Positions 1-10,285 of a stretch of DNA of 64,000 nt are shown here, piece after piece. The DNA comes from Taudactylus pleione (taxonomy: Eukaryota; Chordata; Amphibia; Anura; Myobatrachidae). How positions within the stretch are numbered: the stretch's first letter is position 1; each line of letters begins with the position of its first letter. The notes beneath the pieces are model-generated. The model saw only the letters and a program-made list of their open reading frames with translations, had not been told where the DNA came from and made no database searches. The DNA is taken from positions 191,001 through 255,000 of the forward strand of contig JAUIMM010000688.1 in assembly GCA_031769625.1 (NCBI GenBank), written 5' to 3'. The position numbers were made by a program, and so were the translations under genes.

Positions 1-214
1 TCCCCCGTTTTCAAGCACCTTCCCCTGTTACCACCCACATACGCCTCATTCTCTCACTCAAAATAGCAGGCACTCGCTATATAGCGTACAAACGATTTTC
101 GGCCGCACTGACTGGTTCGCGCATGCGTATTACAATCCGTACGCATGCGCAGATGTGCGAACATCGCTCGGAACGAGCGTACTGCCGCTAGCGAGCGGCT
201 CTGAATGAGGGCCC
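1..214. mobile_element. Hairpin-rich MITE, right end
   Basis: The stretch ends in GGCTCTGAATGAGGGCCC, followed by TAA at 215-217. This matches the terminal repeat and TAA target duplication of the complete copy at 25020-25558. It contains palindromic blocks such as the GCGCATGCGT/ACGCATGCGC arms near 120-155 and a CGCTCG/CGAGCG hairpin near 173-186. The left end is not recognised and may lie outside the window. There is no coding potential, so it is a non-autonomous element, PIF/Harbinger-like by inference from the 3-bp duplication. Confidence 0.55.
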
Positions 215-321
215 TAATTCAATCATATAAAAAAAAGACAATTTCGGAGTGGTTTTTGGAAAAAGAATTTGTCAGTTAAGTGATTAAGGAGATCCTGTCT
301 GTTAGAAAGATTATCTGTACC

Positions 322-1044
322 TCAGAGTTCAAGAGGCCTCCTAAATGTACCATTCTTTGAGAAGGTGTCAGGGAAGACTTTTACCAGTTGATCAGCCACC
401 CATGTGTTTACAGGAAGGCAATTGTTACCTGCAGATGGTGGTGAAGAATCTCTGGGGAGCTGACCAACATCAAGAGGTCGTCTTAAGTACGGGAGTAGTC
501 TGATCCCTTGAAGACGAATGGAGGCCGCCATAACTGCCATGATTTTTTTTCTAAGGACCAGAGGGGCCGTTGAGAGGCAAAACGGTAGGGCCTGAAATTG
601 ATAATGCTGCTGTAGGATAGCAAACCGGAAATATATTGATGAGAAGGTGCTATAAGTACATGTAGGTAAGCGTCCTGAATGTCCAGAGACACCATAAAAT
701 CTCCAGGCTCCATAGCTAGGATAATAAAGCGGAGGGTTTCCATACGAAACCTGGGCACCCTAATAAACTTGTTCAGAGATTTGAGGTTAAGGCCGATGAG
801 ACCCATTAGGCTTCTGAACCAGGATAAGGGTAGAATAATAGTCCTTGCCTCGTTATGAGGAGAGGACTGGAATTATTACTGCTGAATTCAGTAAGGACTG
901 AATGGCTTTTTGGAGCAGCAGGGCCTTGCTTGGGTCCGATGGAGGCCCCGTGCAAAAGAACAGCTGGGGGGTAGCCTTAGGAATAGAGCATATCTGTGGG
1001 AGACCACTTCTCTTACCCAGGCGTCTGATATGATCTGACGCCAA
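322..1044 (-). pseudogene. DIRS-A reverse transcriptase remnant
   Basis: The minus-strand translation gives three overlapping fragments that align with the DIRS-B RT. The first (1044-853) contains DPSKALLLQKAIQSLLNS. The second (806-483) contains NLKSLNKFIRVPRFRMETL and GDFMVSLDIQDAYLH, the palm motif with the first catalytic Asp. The third (540-322) resembles QGIRLLPYL, but the catalytic YLDD that follows in DIRS-B is replaced by unrelated residues (YLRRPLDV). Frame changes between fragments and loss of YxDD make it non-functional. In DIRS elements this domain copies the RNA into a circular DNA intermediate. Confidence 0.8.
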
Positions 1045-1229
1045 AACTGGCGAATTTAAGAAGTCGGCTGCCCACCCTGGGAGCCCCCAAGGAGAGGCCC
1101 GTCCCTTCAGGATGTAGGCTTGTCCTCAGACAGGGCAGGTGGACCTCTAGTAGCCCAGTCTTGTTTGGCCCTAAGCTTGGAGGCCTTGGCTGCTGCCTGC
1201 TGCCGTGGAAAGGACTGACCCTTAGCTTT

Positions 1230-2412
1230 TCATTGAGGGCGAAAGGACCGAAAGGATGACGTCCGAGGCTTGGTATTATATATAGAGGGCAGGAACGCCG
1301 CCTTGGAAGCTGCCAAAGTAGTCACAATTTTATCTAATTCTAGACCAAATAGAATATCTCCAGAATAAGGAAGGGACTCCAGAGCCCTTTTTGAACCCGA
1401 GTCTGCTATCCAGGAACGGAGCCAAACAATACAGCGAGCCACTACCGAACTGGCAGATATCCTGGAGGCCAGGAGAGTCGTATCCATAGCTGCTTCTCCC
1501 AAGTAGGAGGCTGCATCTCTAATGTGAGATATGCAGTATAGTTGTTCCCTTGAAGCATCAGCGAGGAATGTCTCTTCTAGGGCCTCTGCCCAACTCTCAA
1601 TGGCTTTTGCCACCCAGGCCGTAGCCCTAGCAGGACGAGTAATAACTCCAGTAAGAGAGTATATGGATTCATGCAATGCTTCTATACATCAATCTGTAGT
1701 CTCCGTAAAGGATGTTGCCGTATGGATGGGTAAGGTGGCAGTCTTCACCAGACGTGTTACATGAGAATCCACTGCTGGAGGAACTTCCCATTTAGTGCAA
1801 TCAGTAACTGGAAGGGGGTAAAAGGAACTGAACCACTTTGGAATTTGAAACCTTTTACCGGGCATATTCCACAGCTTCACTCATGTGATCAGAGTGAGGA
1901 AACTCTGGTATGACTGCCTTTTGTCATTTAAAAAGTGTTTGTTTTTTCTTAGGAGCGGGTTCTTCCTCTTCTATTTGTAAAATAAATTTTACAGCTCTCA
2001 CCAGTGCAGGTATATTTAATTTAGAGGGTGGCTCCTCTTCTCCTGAGTCAGAGTGAGAGAGGTCTGCGTCTTCTGCCTCCCCAGATGATATATCAGAATC
2101 AGATAACTGTGTGGACTGGGAAGATAACACATCACGTTTAGTAGGTAAAGGCTTTTCCTTTTGCAGCATTTGCTGAAAAACTGTAGTGGTAATAGTCATA
2201 CTCTGTACTGAGGTAGAGAGTACGTCTACCCATGGGGGAGGCAAAGGAATTGCAGGGAGTACCTGCTGTGGCCATCCCACAGGGGGGCTACCACGGTGAC
2301 TGCTAAGTGGTCCACAATCTTTGTCAGTACCTGAGAAAAGGCAGCCCAGGGTGGGTCCTGAGGAGGAGACACCAGGGCTGAGGGGCCTGAGTCTGTGCAA
2401 CAATTTGTACAA
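1230..2412 (-). pseudogene. DIRS-A gag-like ORF remnant
   Basis: Two minus-strand blocks correspond to the first ORF of DIRS elements. The N-terminal block (2412-1924) is Ser/Pro- and acid-rich and ends in a basic PAPKKK stretch. The C-terminal block (1676-1230) contains AWVAKAIESWAEALEE, a run equivalent to RISA..V.ARCIVWLRSW, and SLPYSGDILFGLELDKIV. These match DIRS-B near 32040-32360 (AMERWADALE, LEGLPYNGQVLFGPALD). A frame change lies between 1880 and 1924. The protein is presumed structural; no enzymatic motif is visible. Confidence 0.75.
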
Positions 2413-2460
2413 AGACCATCCTGAATTAGGTCCTCTGGGACGCTAAGCCCACTGAGCAGG

Positions 2461-3657
2461 TGTTAGGATTTGCGGTTAGCAAATCATCTTGGTGGCAGTT
2501 CCCAGTCATAGTTGTTACTGGGATACTGCATCATGTCTTGTCCTTTTTCTGGCTTTTTGCAGGTAGCTGGAAATCCTGTCTTGTCTGTGATTAGATCATT
2601 CATCATTAGATCTGTCTGTGTGCAGAGCAGGTGCACTCATGCCTTTGATTAGGAATTGCTTTCTCCAGGAATTGGTTCTGATTGGACCCTGCTTCTGTTA
2701 AATTTCAGCCAACCCTTCACTCCATGCCAGTTATACTGTGTCATTACCAGTGTATGTTTGCTGTGTTCAGTTCCTAAATGCTTGCCGGTCTACTGAGTAC
2801 TTCTGTTATTGTTTCTGGATCCTGTCTCCATTCAGCCCTGCAGTATTACACCACAGTCCTGTCTGTCTGCATTCATCTTGTGACCTGCAGTGTCTCCACC
2901 TCACTGCCTCCAGTATGTGTTACTGCAGCATCTGAATCCACCTGTCTGCTGTTTAAGACCCTGCCAAGACCATTTCAACTGCTTGTGTCAACCTGGCGAC
3001 ACAGGTCGCATTACAGCGTCAGCTCGTGTCAACCCGGCGGTGCAGGTCGCACAACAGCGTCAGCTGCTAGTGTCAACTCGGCGGCACAGGCCACACTGCA
3101 GTGACGTTAACACCAGAGACTTTGTTACAACTTTACTCGGCTGCTGCCACACCTAGCCAAGTACCACCCGGCTCTCAAAGCCGCACCTCAGCTTGCAGGC
3201 TGCTTCTTTGCCAAGAACTACCCGGCTCTCAAAGCCGCACCTCAGTCTGCAGGCTGCTTACTCAGCCCAGTATCACCCGGCTCTCCAAGCCGCGTTCCAG
3301 CTGTCTAAACCACACCACGGCCTCTAGGCCACATCTAGTACTCTGTGTTTATTTTGTTGTGTCCAGTTCTTGTCTGTTTTGTCTGTCAGTCTTGTCATAG
3401 TCTTTTCTTGTCTTGTTCGGTGTAGCCTTGCTTTGTTATCCTGCTATTCATTACAGTCCTGGTCATTCCTGCCCTTAGTCCCAAGACGTACCCAGACCAT
3501 TATTTGTTGCTGCTAGTGTACCCTATCTATGCCTATTGTGTCATTTACTGCAGCCACACTCCAGCTAGCCCTAGTTGTGAAAGGACTGCCACTCCTCCAT
3601 CATATCTAGCCCTTGTCAGCAGTCCTGCGATCTCTCCTGTGCGAGAGAATCGTAACA
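2461..3657. mobile_element. Solo LTR, 1.2 kb, inserted in DIRS-A
   Basis: The segment begins TGTTAGGATT and ends ATCGTAACA, so its ends form the TGTTA/TAACA inverted repeat typical of LTRs. It is flanked by GCAGG (2456-2460) and TCAGG (3658-3662), a 5-bp target duplication with one mismatch. No internal retroviral genes are present, which fits a solo LTR left after LTR-LTR recombination. Within it, near 3160-3320, a stretch containing CCGGCTCTCAAAGCCGC is repeated about three times. The orientation and the parent family were not determined. Confidence 0.7.
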
Positions 3658-4587
3658 TCAGGACTTACAAGACAATACAGTAGGAGAAGCAGCATCAGGC
3701 TGCTTGTTATTCTTTCCTCTGCCAGACAAAGCCACTAGAATAATAAAACACACGGTATGATACAGTGCAGTGAACACCCTGCAGTATGTGTAATATGGCG
3801 CAGTGTAGTGTGCAACCGCGCTATATAGTATATGACAGCCCTCACAAATACGTAGGAGATGTGAGGTACCATGAACCTCCTGTAGCTTTGTAGTATAGTA
3901 GAATAAAGAGAAAGGTATAAGCTGACAGTATAGAAAGTAGAGATCAGCGCTAGCACAACTCACATACAAACACAGAAAAACACACTATATATCTGCAATT
4001 GGCACAACAATCAACTACACAGACCGCAGTGGCTGGTAGGATATAGCGCTGTATAACCTGGTTCGTGGGCAAGGTATACAGGGAGACTGCAGAAAATGGC
4101 TGCTGCACATCTCTAAGGGGGCGGAGGGTGAGGGAGGAGCAGCTCAGGGAACGGCTAGACCGCAGTGGAATGGTGCCCTGAGTTGGGGGAGGGGCTGTAG
4201 GGAGAGCGCCTTCTCCCCATGCTGACGTTAACCACCGGGTCCTCATCTGTACCAGTATATTAATGCCCCAATGGTCTAGTGAAGTTGTGGGCGCACGAGT
4301 GTCCACATCAATGCCTTTGGTCCGTCTCCTGAGACCGGAGGCTAGACTGTGTAAAGACACGGGCCGGCAAACGTGGGTTCGTCTCACCTGTCCCCTGGAT
4401 TCTGGATGGCAGTCTGGGGTCCGGGAAGCTTGCTAGCTAGTCCCCTGGAAAAAGCCCCGCCGGGAGTACCTAGCCGAGGCTGGTGTCACAGTGACGCGGA
4501 GGGCTGATGGAGCAGCAGTGCAGACATACAAGGAACTGTCTGTTGTTGCTGCTCAGTTTAAAACACTATAAAAAATAAATCATAAAA

Positions 4588-4815
4588 CTAAGCTTGGGCT
4601 ACTTGCAGCAGTCCCACTGTTAGAACGGTGATCCAGCTCGTGCCGGACACCAACGAAACTGAGTTGCCCTTAGGCTGTGGGCGGGGTATAGAGGGAAGGA
4701 CTGGAGCATCCTGGGATTGAAAAGCTTTGCTGTTGGTGTCCGGTCCTCCAAAGTCCCACCTATACCCCATTGTCTCCCTGTGGAGCCCTATGGACCCTGA
4801 AGAATTACAAATAAC
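4588..4815 (-). repeat. DIRS-A left terminal region
   Basis: On the minus strand this reads CAGGGTCCATAGGGCTCCAC followed by a run matching the DIRS-B left terminal repeat (CAGGGTCCATAGGGATCCAC at about 30087). The similarity continues inward through the GGGTATAG-type motif. It marks the original start of DIRS-A. Confidence 0.65.
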
Positions 4816-5099
4816 AAAGCTCAAACAGCTATCACCAACGGTAACCAAGGATCTAGGTAAATCGGATGCATAATTTGAAGTTTCTAAATGACCTTGTGAA
4901 TGGTGATTACCGAGTTTTTGGACCTATTGTATTGACTGTATTATAATTTACGTACGATGTGCATCATTATGATCCTAAAATTTAATTTAATTATGAAAAC
5001 TCTACCTATTGGGGTGTACAGCATTCTTCATGGAAGGTTATACTGGTATTAGCCGATTTGGCGCTGGCAGTGACTGCACAGTCTCAGACAGTCTTGTCT

Positions 5100-5860
5100 G
5101 TGTTACACTCACACTGCACCCACACAGTGACATGATGTGATGGGGAGAGCAGGAGTATAATAGGGGCTGATGGTTCCTGATGTATGAGATACACCAGAGA
5201 GTGTGGGGAGGAGACTGGTCAGATCTCTGGGCTGGTAACACAGTGACATGATGTGAGGGGGAGAGCAGGAGTATAATAGGGGCTGATGGCTCCTGATGTA
5301 TGATACACACCAGAGGGAGTGGGAGGAGACTTGTCAGATCTCTGGGCTGGTAACCCACAGTGACATGATGAGAGGAGGAGAGCAGGAGTATAATAGGGGC
5401 TGATGGCTCCTGATGTATGAGATACACCAGAGAGTGTGGGGAGGAGACTGGTCAGATCTCTGGGCTGGTAACACACAGTGACATGATGTGAGGGGGAGAG
5501 CAGGAGTATAATAGGGGCTGATGGCTCCTGATGTATGAGATACACCAGAGAGTGTGGGGAGGAGACTGGTCATATCTCTGGGCCGGTAAAACAGTGACAT
5601 GATGTGAGGGGGAGAGCAGGAGTATAATAGGGGCTGATGGCTCCTGATGTATAAGATACACTAGAGAGTGTGGGGAGGAGACTGGTCAGATCTCTGGGCT
5701 GGTAACACAGTGACATGATGTGAGGGGGAGAGCAGGAGTATAATAGGGGCTGATGGCTCCTGATGTATAAGATACACCAGAGAGTGTGGGGAGGAGACTG
5801 GTCAGATCTCTTGGCTGGTAACATACAGTGACATGATGTGAGGAGGAGAGAAGGAGTATA
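5100..5860. repeat. 117-bp tandem repeat, ZNF-M intron
   Basis: About seven units contain GGAGTATAATAGGGGCTGATGG, spaced about 117 bp apart (5150, 5267, 5385, 5501, 5618, 5735, diverged 5850). The same unit occurs in the opposite orientation at 29790-30077, in the equivalent intron of ZNF-P. The repeat therefore predates the ZNF duplication and expanded in this copy. Short reading frames on the minus strand are by-products of the repetition. Confidence 0.9.
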
Positions 5861-6014
5861 ATAATGGCAGATGGATCTTGACTCCTCCACTGGGCAGATA
5901 CATTACCCTCATTAGTTTGTACTGACAGAGGTGGGTGTAGGATAAGAGATTGCTGTAGTGACAGAACAAGGAGAGTATGTGACTTTTTTTCTGTAATAAG
6001 TCTTCATTACTCAC

Positions 6015-6411
6015 CTGTGCTATCTGTAGGGATTTCCTCCTCCTTAAACTGCTGATTACCCCTCATATACGTCTCTTCTTCCACTATATATCTCTTTTGT
6101 GCCTTATTATCAGTTACATATGTCTCTTCTCTCTCTGTATCTTCTGCCTTCACATCGGTCAAATATGTCTCTTCTTCTCCCTCTATATCTTCTGCCTTCA
6201 TATCAGTCACATGCTTCTCTTCTTCTCCATCTATATCTTCTGCCTTCATATCAGTCACATACGTCTCTTCTTTTCCCTCTGTATCTTCTGCCTTCATATC
6301 AGTCACACACGTCTCTTCTTCTCCCTCTATACCTTCTGCCTTCATATCAGTCACATATGTTTCTTCTTCTCCCTCTATATCTTCTATCTTAATATTAGTC
6401 AGCGCTGCACA
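6015..6411 (-). CDS. ZNF-M acidic repeat exon
   Basis: This is an internal coding exon of the minus-strand zinc finger gene, with acceptor TTTAG before 6411 and donor CAG|GTGAGT after 6015. It is 397 bp and enters in phase 0 and leaves in phase 1, as does the ZNF-P counterpart. It begins with the frame ALTNIKIEDIE and then holds about six diverged copies of a 48-bp unit encoding EGEEETYVTDMKAEDI, ending with KEEEIPTDSTG. The region is highly acidic and probably unstructured. Each good unit has a psi-K-x-E motif (MKAE or VKAE). Such linkers sit between the KRAB box and the fingers in amphibian zinc finger proteins; their function is not established here. The finger exon is off-window to the left. 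Confidence 0.8.
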
Positions 6412-6556
6412 CTAAACAGAAATAGTTTTTATAATGTTTGATTTTGTTCATAGACATTACACAGTAGAATATCATTGTATAAGACACACAGCTTCTCTAC
6501 AGATCATATAGTGACAGTCACTGTGGTATATTGGTGAGCCTCTAAAACCCATCTAC

Positions 6557-6654
6557 CTGATGCTCCTGTGGGGTACTGTGATTCTCCTCTGTACAATCCT
6601 GTGAATAAAGAGGATGGGGACATCTCTCTGGGGTATTTCTGTTACTGGGTCCAT
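6557..6654 (-). CDS. ZNF-M short linker exon
   Basis: This 98-bp exon is bounded by acceptor CTACAG before 6654 and donor CAG|GTAGAT after 6557. It encodes DGPSNRNTPERCPHPLYSQD, then CTEENHSTPQEHQ. The ZNF-P equivalent at 28598-28695 has the same length and phase and is almost identical. It joins the KRAB exon (phase 1) to the acidic exon (phase 0). This peptide is a hallmark of the amphibian KRAB-type zinc finger family; it has no known catalytic role. Confidence 0.85.
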
Positions 6655-6771
6655 CTGTAGGAGACACACAGTGACTGAGTACATTGTATATATGTAATAT
6701 CAGGTGATGTGTGTATATAGGGGGCCCCATACCTGCTCTCCCCTGTACAATAAATGACAGTCTCCTCTTAC

Positions 6772-6891
6772 CTAGTGATGTGAGGGGCCGGTGATTCTCC
6801 ATCATCACGTCCTTGTACTGACCCCTGTATTCCTCTATATACTCCCCCTCCTGCATGGAGACACAGTGACATCCTGACACCTTATAGGATC
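6772..6891 (-). pseudogene. ZNF-M KRAB-type exon with 4-bp deletion
   Basis: The exon starts after TGTGTCAG and ends at a GTAAGA donor. It begins in frame as DPIRCQDVTV, the KRAB A-box start, and later encodes YIEEYRGQYKDVMMENHRPL in another frame. Relative to the ZNF-P exon it lacks 4 bp just after CACTG, so reading from the upstream exon runs into a stop (RGSI*). KRAB boxes normally recruit the TRIM28/KAP1 corepressor. This allele cannot encode one unless splicing compensates. The downstream half of the box is closer to the family consensus than that of ZNF-P. Confidence 0.8.
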
Positions 6892-7500
6892 CTGACACAC
6901 ACACAATGATACAGTCACCACCCAGACACATCCCCTGGTCTTACTGTATAATGTCTCATTCCCAGCAGTCACCTCTCCAGTCATCACCCAGACACATCCC
7001 CTGGTGTTACTGTATAATGTCCCATTCCCAGCAGTCACCTCTCCTGTCATCACCCAGACACATCCCCTGGTGTTACTGTATAATGTCCCATTCCCAGCAG
7101 TCACCTCTCCAGTCATCACCCAGACACATCCCCTGGTGTTACTGTATAATGTCCCATTCCCAGCAGTCACCTCTCCAGTCATCACCCAGACACATCCCCT
7201 GGTGTTACTGTATAATGTCCCATTCCCAGCAGTCACCTCTCCTGTCATCACCCAGACACATCCCCTGGTGTTACTGTATAATGTCCCATTCCCAGCAGTC
7301 ACCTCTCCAGTCATCACCCAGACACATCCCCTGGTGTTACTGTATAATGTCCCATTCCCAGCAGTCACCTCTCCAGTCATCACCCAGACACATCCCCTGG
7401 TGTTACTGTATTATGTCCCATTCCCAGCAGTCACCTCTCCAGTCATCACCCAGACACATCCCCTGGTGTTACTGTATAATATCCCATTCCCAGCAGTCAC
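6892..7500 (-). repeat. 66-bp minisatellite filling a ZNF-M intron
   Basis: The intron between two coding exons consists almost entirely of about nine 66-bp units. On the minus strand each unit reads from GTGACTGCTGGGAATGGG through GGATGTGTCTGGGTGATGAC to TGGAGAG and so ends by recreating the upstream exon's own donor (GGAGAG|GTGACT). The unit length is divisible by three and the unit is open in the exon frame ([18 protein letters not shown]), apart from one TAA near 7411. The same array is present with about three units at 28160-28358. Confidence 0.9.
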
Positions 7501-7692
7501 CTCTCCAGTCAGCAACTTAATGATCTTGTTGGCGAGTTCCAGTATCTCCTGTTCATTGTGTCTCTCATGTATCAGTGAGTGAGGTGGAGGCACCGTGATG
7601 GGGCTCCGGGCCCTGGTCAGTCCTCCTGACACACAGGGACAGCTGCTGGGTATCTCACAGTCACCGGATGTCTTCTTCACTACTGTGTAATC
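7501..7692 (-). CDS. ZNF-M N-terminal coding exon
   Basis: This exon lies between acceptor ACACAG (before 7692) and donor GGAGAG|GTGACT (after 7501). It is 192 bp, phase 0 at both ends. It encodes [11 protein letters not shown], then [19 protein letters not shown], then [18 protein letters not shown] and KLLTGE. This segment is characteristic of amphibian KRAB-type zinc finger genes and precedes the KRAB box. It has no start codon, so a further upstream coding exon is expected; none was recognised between here and 14988. Confidence 0.85.
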
Positions 7693-8235
7693 CTGTGTAT
7701 TGGGTGAGACACAAAATATTACTGCATACACTCAAAGATCCCCTCAACTCCCCAGTCATGTCAGTGCACAACAGGGGGTATAACAGCTGTACAGAGGTGT
7801 GTGTAAGACAGGGGAGGGGGAAGGGAACAGAAGAGGTTTATAAAATAGGGATACGACAACAGGCAGCCCAGGGGACAAACAAAGGGTTAAGCAATACAGA
7901 ATCCCATCAGTCACTCTGCACAAATGATGAAATGACAAATGACAGCACCTCAGATGTATGTTACATTTCTGACCAGCCTGCCGGCCGTGTATGTGCAGCG
8001 TAAGGTGGGGTGAGACATGTCCTGGGGGATAATCAGTGACACTCTGAGGATCTGGGGACCTGGGGACTGTCACAACCACTGGCTGTCTCTGAGAGAGTCT
8101 CTATTGCTCAGGATAATAAGACTGAGCTGAGACAGACAGTGTCAGATCAGGGAGTGCAGCCCTTTGTTACATGGCCTGTCTGTGTCCTTCTCACACATCC
8201 TTCCCCTGATCCTGTTATGTATCATCTGGTATATA
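7693..8235. other. Intronic spacer, no gene seen
   Basis: This is the upstream part of a ZNF-M intron. One minus-strand unit related to the 72-bp repeat of 26976-27700 (CATGACTGGGGAGTTGAGGGG) is visible at about 7740-7760. No coding or RNA feature was recognised. Confidence 0.5.
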
Positions 8236-8868
8236 CAAGGGTGGTTCAATAAATAAAGTAACAAGACCTCTCATTGCGTAAATGTATTCAACTTGTACAT
8301 AGACGTATAATCAATAGTACGGCCTTGGTACAGATTATTTATCCACATAGACCCCATACTTATCTAAGCATTTGTTCAAGGCCTTAAGCCAGGACATGAT
8401 GAATGCTGAACTTTACCATCGGTTGCGAATCGCCTTCTACCCAGGTACTTCTTCAATGGTCGAAAGAGATGGAAATGACTTAGTACCAGGTCAGAGCAGT
8501 AGGGAGGATGGTCCAGTACCTAACAATGGTAGCGCTGTAACAACTCACGCGTGCGATTGGCTGAGTGGACGTGCTTGGGTGCTCATCTAGAACGTATGTC
8601 CTGCTGTTATCAAAGGCACCAAACCCAAACCTGTTACCATGACATTATCACCGTACACATCAATAAGCTGGTGATGAATAAATTTCAGCTGCTGTTGTGC
8701 CCTTTAGACACAGAAATCTGATCACACTATGTACCTTAATGTGTGCCCATATTACCGCCAGCTTACAGTTGATGTTGGGACAGTATAACTAATATGAAGC
8801 GCAGTCTAATGGGCGTGAGGGTGGTCTACCTGCTCTGGCCTGTTACCTTACTTATTGAACCACCCTCG
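8236..8868. mobile_element. Mariner-type element, internally decayed
   Basis: It is flanked by TA on both sides (8234-8235 and 8869-8870). Terminal inverted repeats of about 28 bp begin CAAGGGTGGTTCAATAA at the left and, reverse complemented, CGAGGGTGGTTCAATAA at the right, with about three mismatches. A TA duplication and this terminus are typical of the Tc1/mariner superfamily. The 633-bp length is too short for a transposase gene (about 1 kb) and no intact frame is present, so it is a non-autonomous copy. Confidence 0.8.
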
Positions 8869-8883
8869 TACATAAGGGGTTAA

Positions 8884-9320
8884 CTACGACATCCCGATGG
8901 TTAAAATCCAGACGGTCAGAATGCCGGCATGCCTGACTATTTTCAGTTAGTATTCTAAGGCTATCCTCAACCCACCCTCCCGCTGCCTAACCCTAACCAC
9001 ATCCCTTCCCCCGCAGCCTTACCCTAACCATCTCCTTTGGTACCCTATCCCTCCCCTCCCGCAGCCTAACCCTAACAGCACCCCACAGTCGTACCATAAC
9101 CCTCCCCTTCGATACCCTATCCCACCCCTTCCGCAGCCTAACCCTAACAGCCCCCCACAGCCGTACCATAACCCTCCCCTTCGGTACCCTATCCCTCCCC
9201 TCCCGCAGCTTAACCCTAACACTCACCGCTTGAAGCTGTCAGCATTTTGGCCCATCAGAATCCTGCAGACGGTATAGGGCGCATCAGGATTCTGACTGTT
9301 GGGATACAGACTACTTCTCA
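8884..9320. mobile_element. MITE-like element with telomere-like repeats
   Basis: The core (about 8975-9222) is roughly three copies of an ~80-bp unit containing CCCGCAGCCTAACCCTAAC, with telomere-like TAACCCTAAC motifs. The outer parts are imperfect inverted repeats: CATCCCGATGGTTAAAATCC near 8890 and GGATTCTGACTGTTGGGATA near 9288. This suggests a non-autonomous DNA transposon carrying tandem repeats. The exact termini and any target duplication were not resolved. Confidence 0.5.
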
Positions 9321-9394
9321 TACATACATGTTATACCTATTATATGTTATTCCTTTCTCTGACAGCTCATTAGTGTTATTATTATTCTGCATCT

Positions 9395-9435
9395 GCTGCT
9401 ATATAATAACAGGACACCACAGGCTGCTCCCACTG

Positions 9436-9469
<34 letters not shown>

Positions 9470-9544
9470 GGACACCACAGGCTGCTCCACCAATATAAGA
9501 GTAATAACAGGACACCATAGGCTGCTCCCCCTGTATAATAATAA

Positions 9545-9576
<32 letters not shown>

Positions 9577-10219
9577 GGAAACCACAGGCTGCTCTCCCTG
9601 TATAATAATAATAATAACAGGACACCACAGGCTGCTCCCCCTTTATAATATTAATAACAGGACACCACTGTCTTCTCCTCCTGTATAATAATAATAATAA
9701 CAACAGGACACCACAGGCTGTTTCCCCTGTATAATAATAATAACAGGACACCACAGACTGCTCTCACTGTATAATAATAATAATAACAACAACAACAACA
9801 GGACACCACAGGCTGCTCCCCCAATATAAGAGTAATAACAGGACACCATAGGCTGCTCCCCCTGTATAATAGTAACAGGACACCACAGGCTGCTCTCCCT
9901 GCATAATAATAATAACAGGACACCACAGGCTGCTCCTCCTAAAAAAGAGTAATAACAGGACACCACGGTCTTCTCCCCCTGTATAATAATAACAACAACA
10001 ACAACAACAGGATACCATAGTCTGCTCCCCTTGCATAATAATAATAATAACAGGACACAACAGGCTGCTCCCCATGTATAATAATATTAATAATAATAGT
10101 AACAACAACAGGAAACCACAGGCTGCTCCCCCTGTATAATATTAATAACAACAACAGGGCACCACAGGCTGCTCCCCTGTATACAAATAACAGGACACCA
10201 CAGGCTGCTTTCCCTGTAT

Positions 10220-10285
<66 letters not shown>

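Larger units (their letters stand above)
225..4815 (-). mobile_element. DIRS-A: decayed DIRS retrotransposon
   Basis: This is a minus-strand relative of the better preserved DIRS-B at 30078-44138. In order from high to low coordinate it has a left terminal region (4588-4815), a gag-like reading frame (2412 to 1230) and a reverse transcriptase remnant (1044 to 322). It stops near 225, next to the hairpin MITE, so RNase H and tyrosine recombinase are missing. A 1.2-kb LTR is inserted upstream of gag. DIRS elements integrate with a tyrosine recombinase rather than a DDE integrase. All frames carry stops or shifts, so this copy is dead. It lies in the expected 3' part of the ZNF-M gene, before its off-window finger exon. 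Confidence 0.8.

Noticed and set aside
6906..7582. Plus-strand frames of about 200 codons over the 66-bp repeat
   Set aside because: They arise from the antisense of the ZNF-M intron minisatellite. Flanking coding exons are on the minus strand.
8975..9222. Interstitial telomere
   Set aside because: TAACCCTAAC occurs only once or twice per 80-bp unit, inside a larger repeat, not as a hexamer array.
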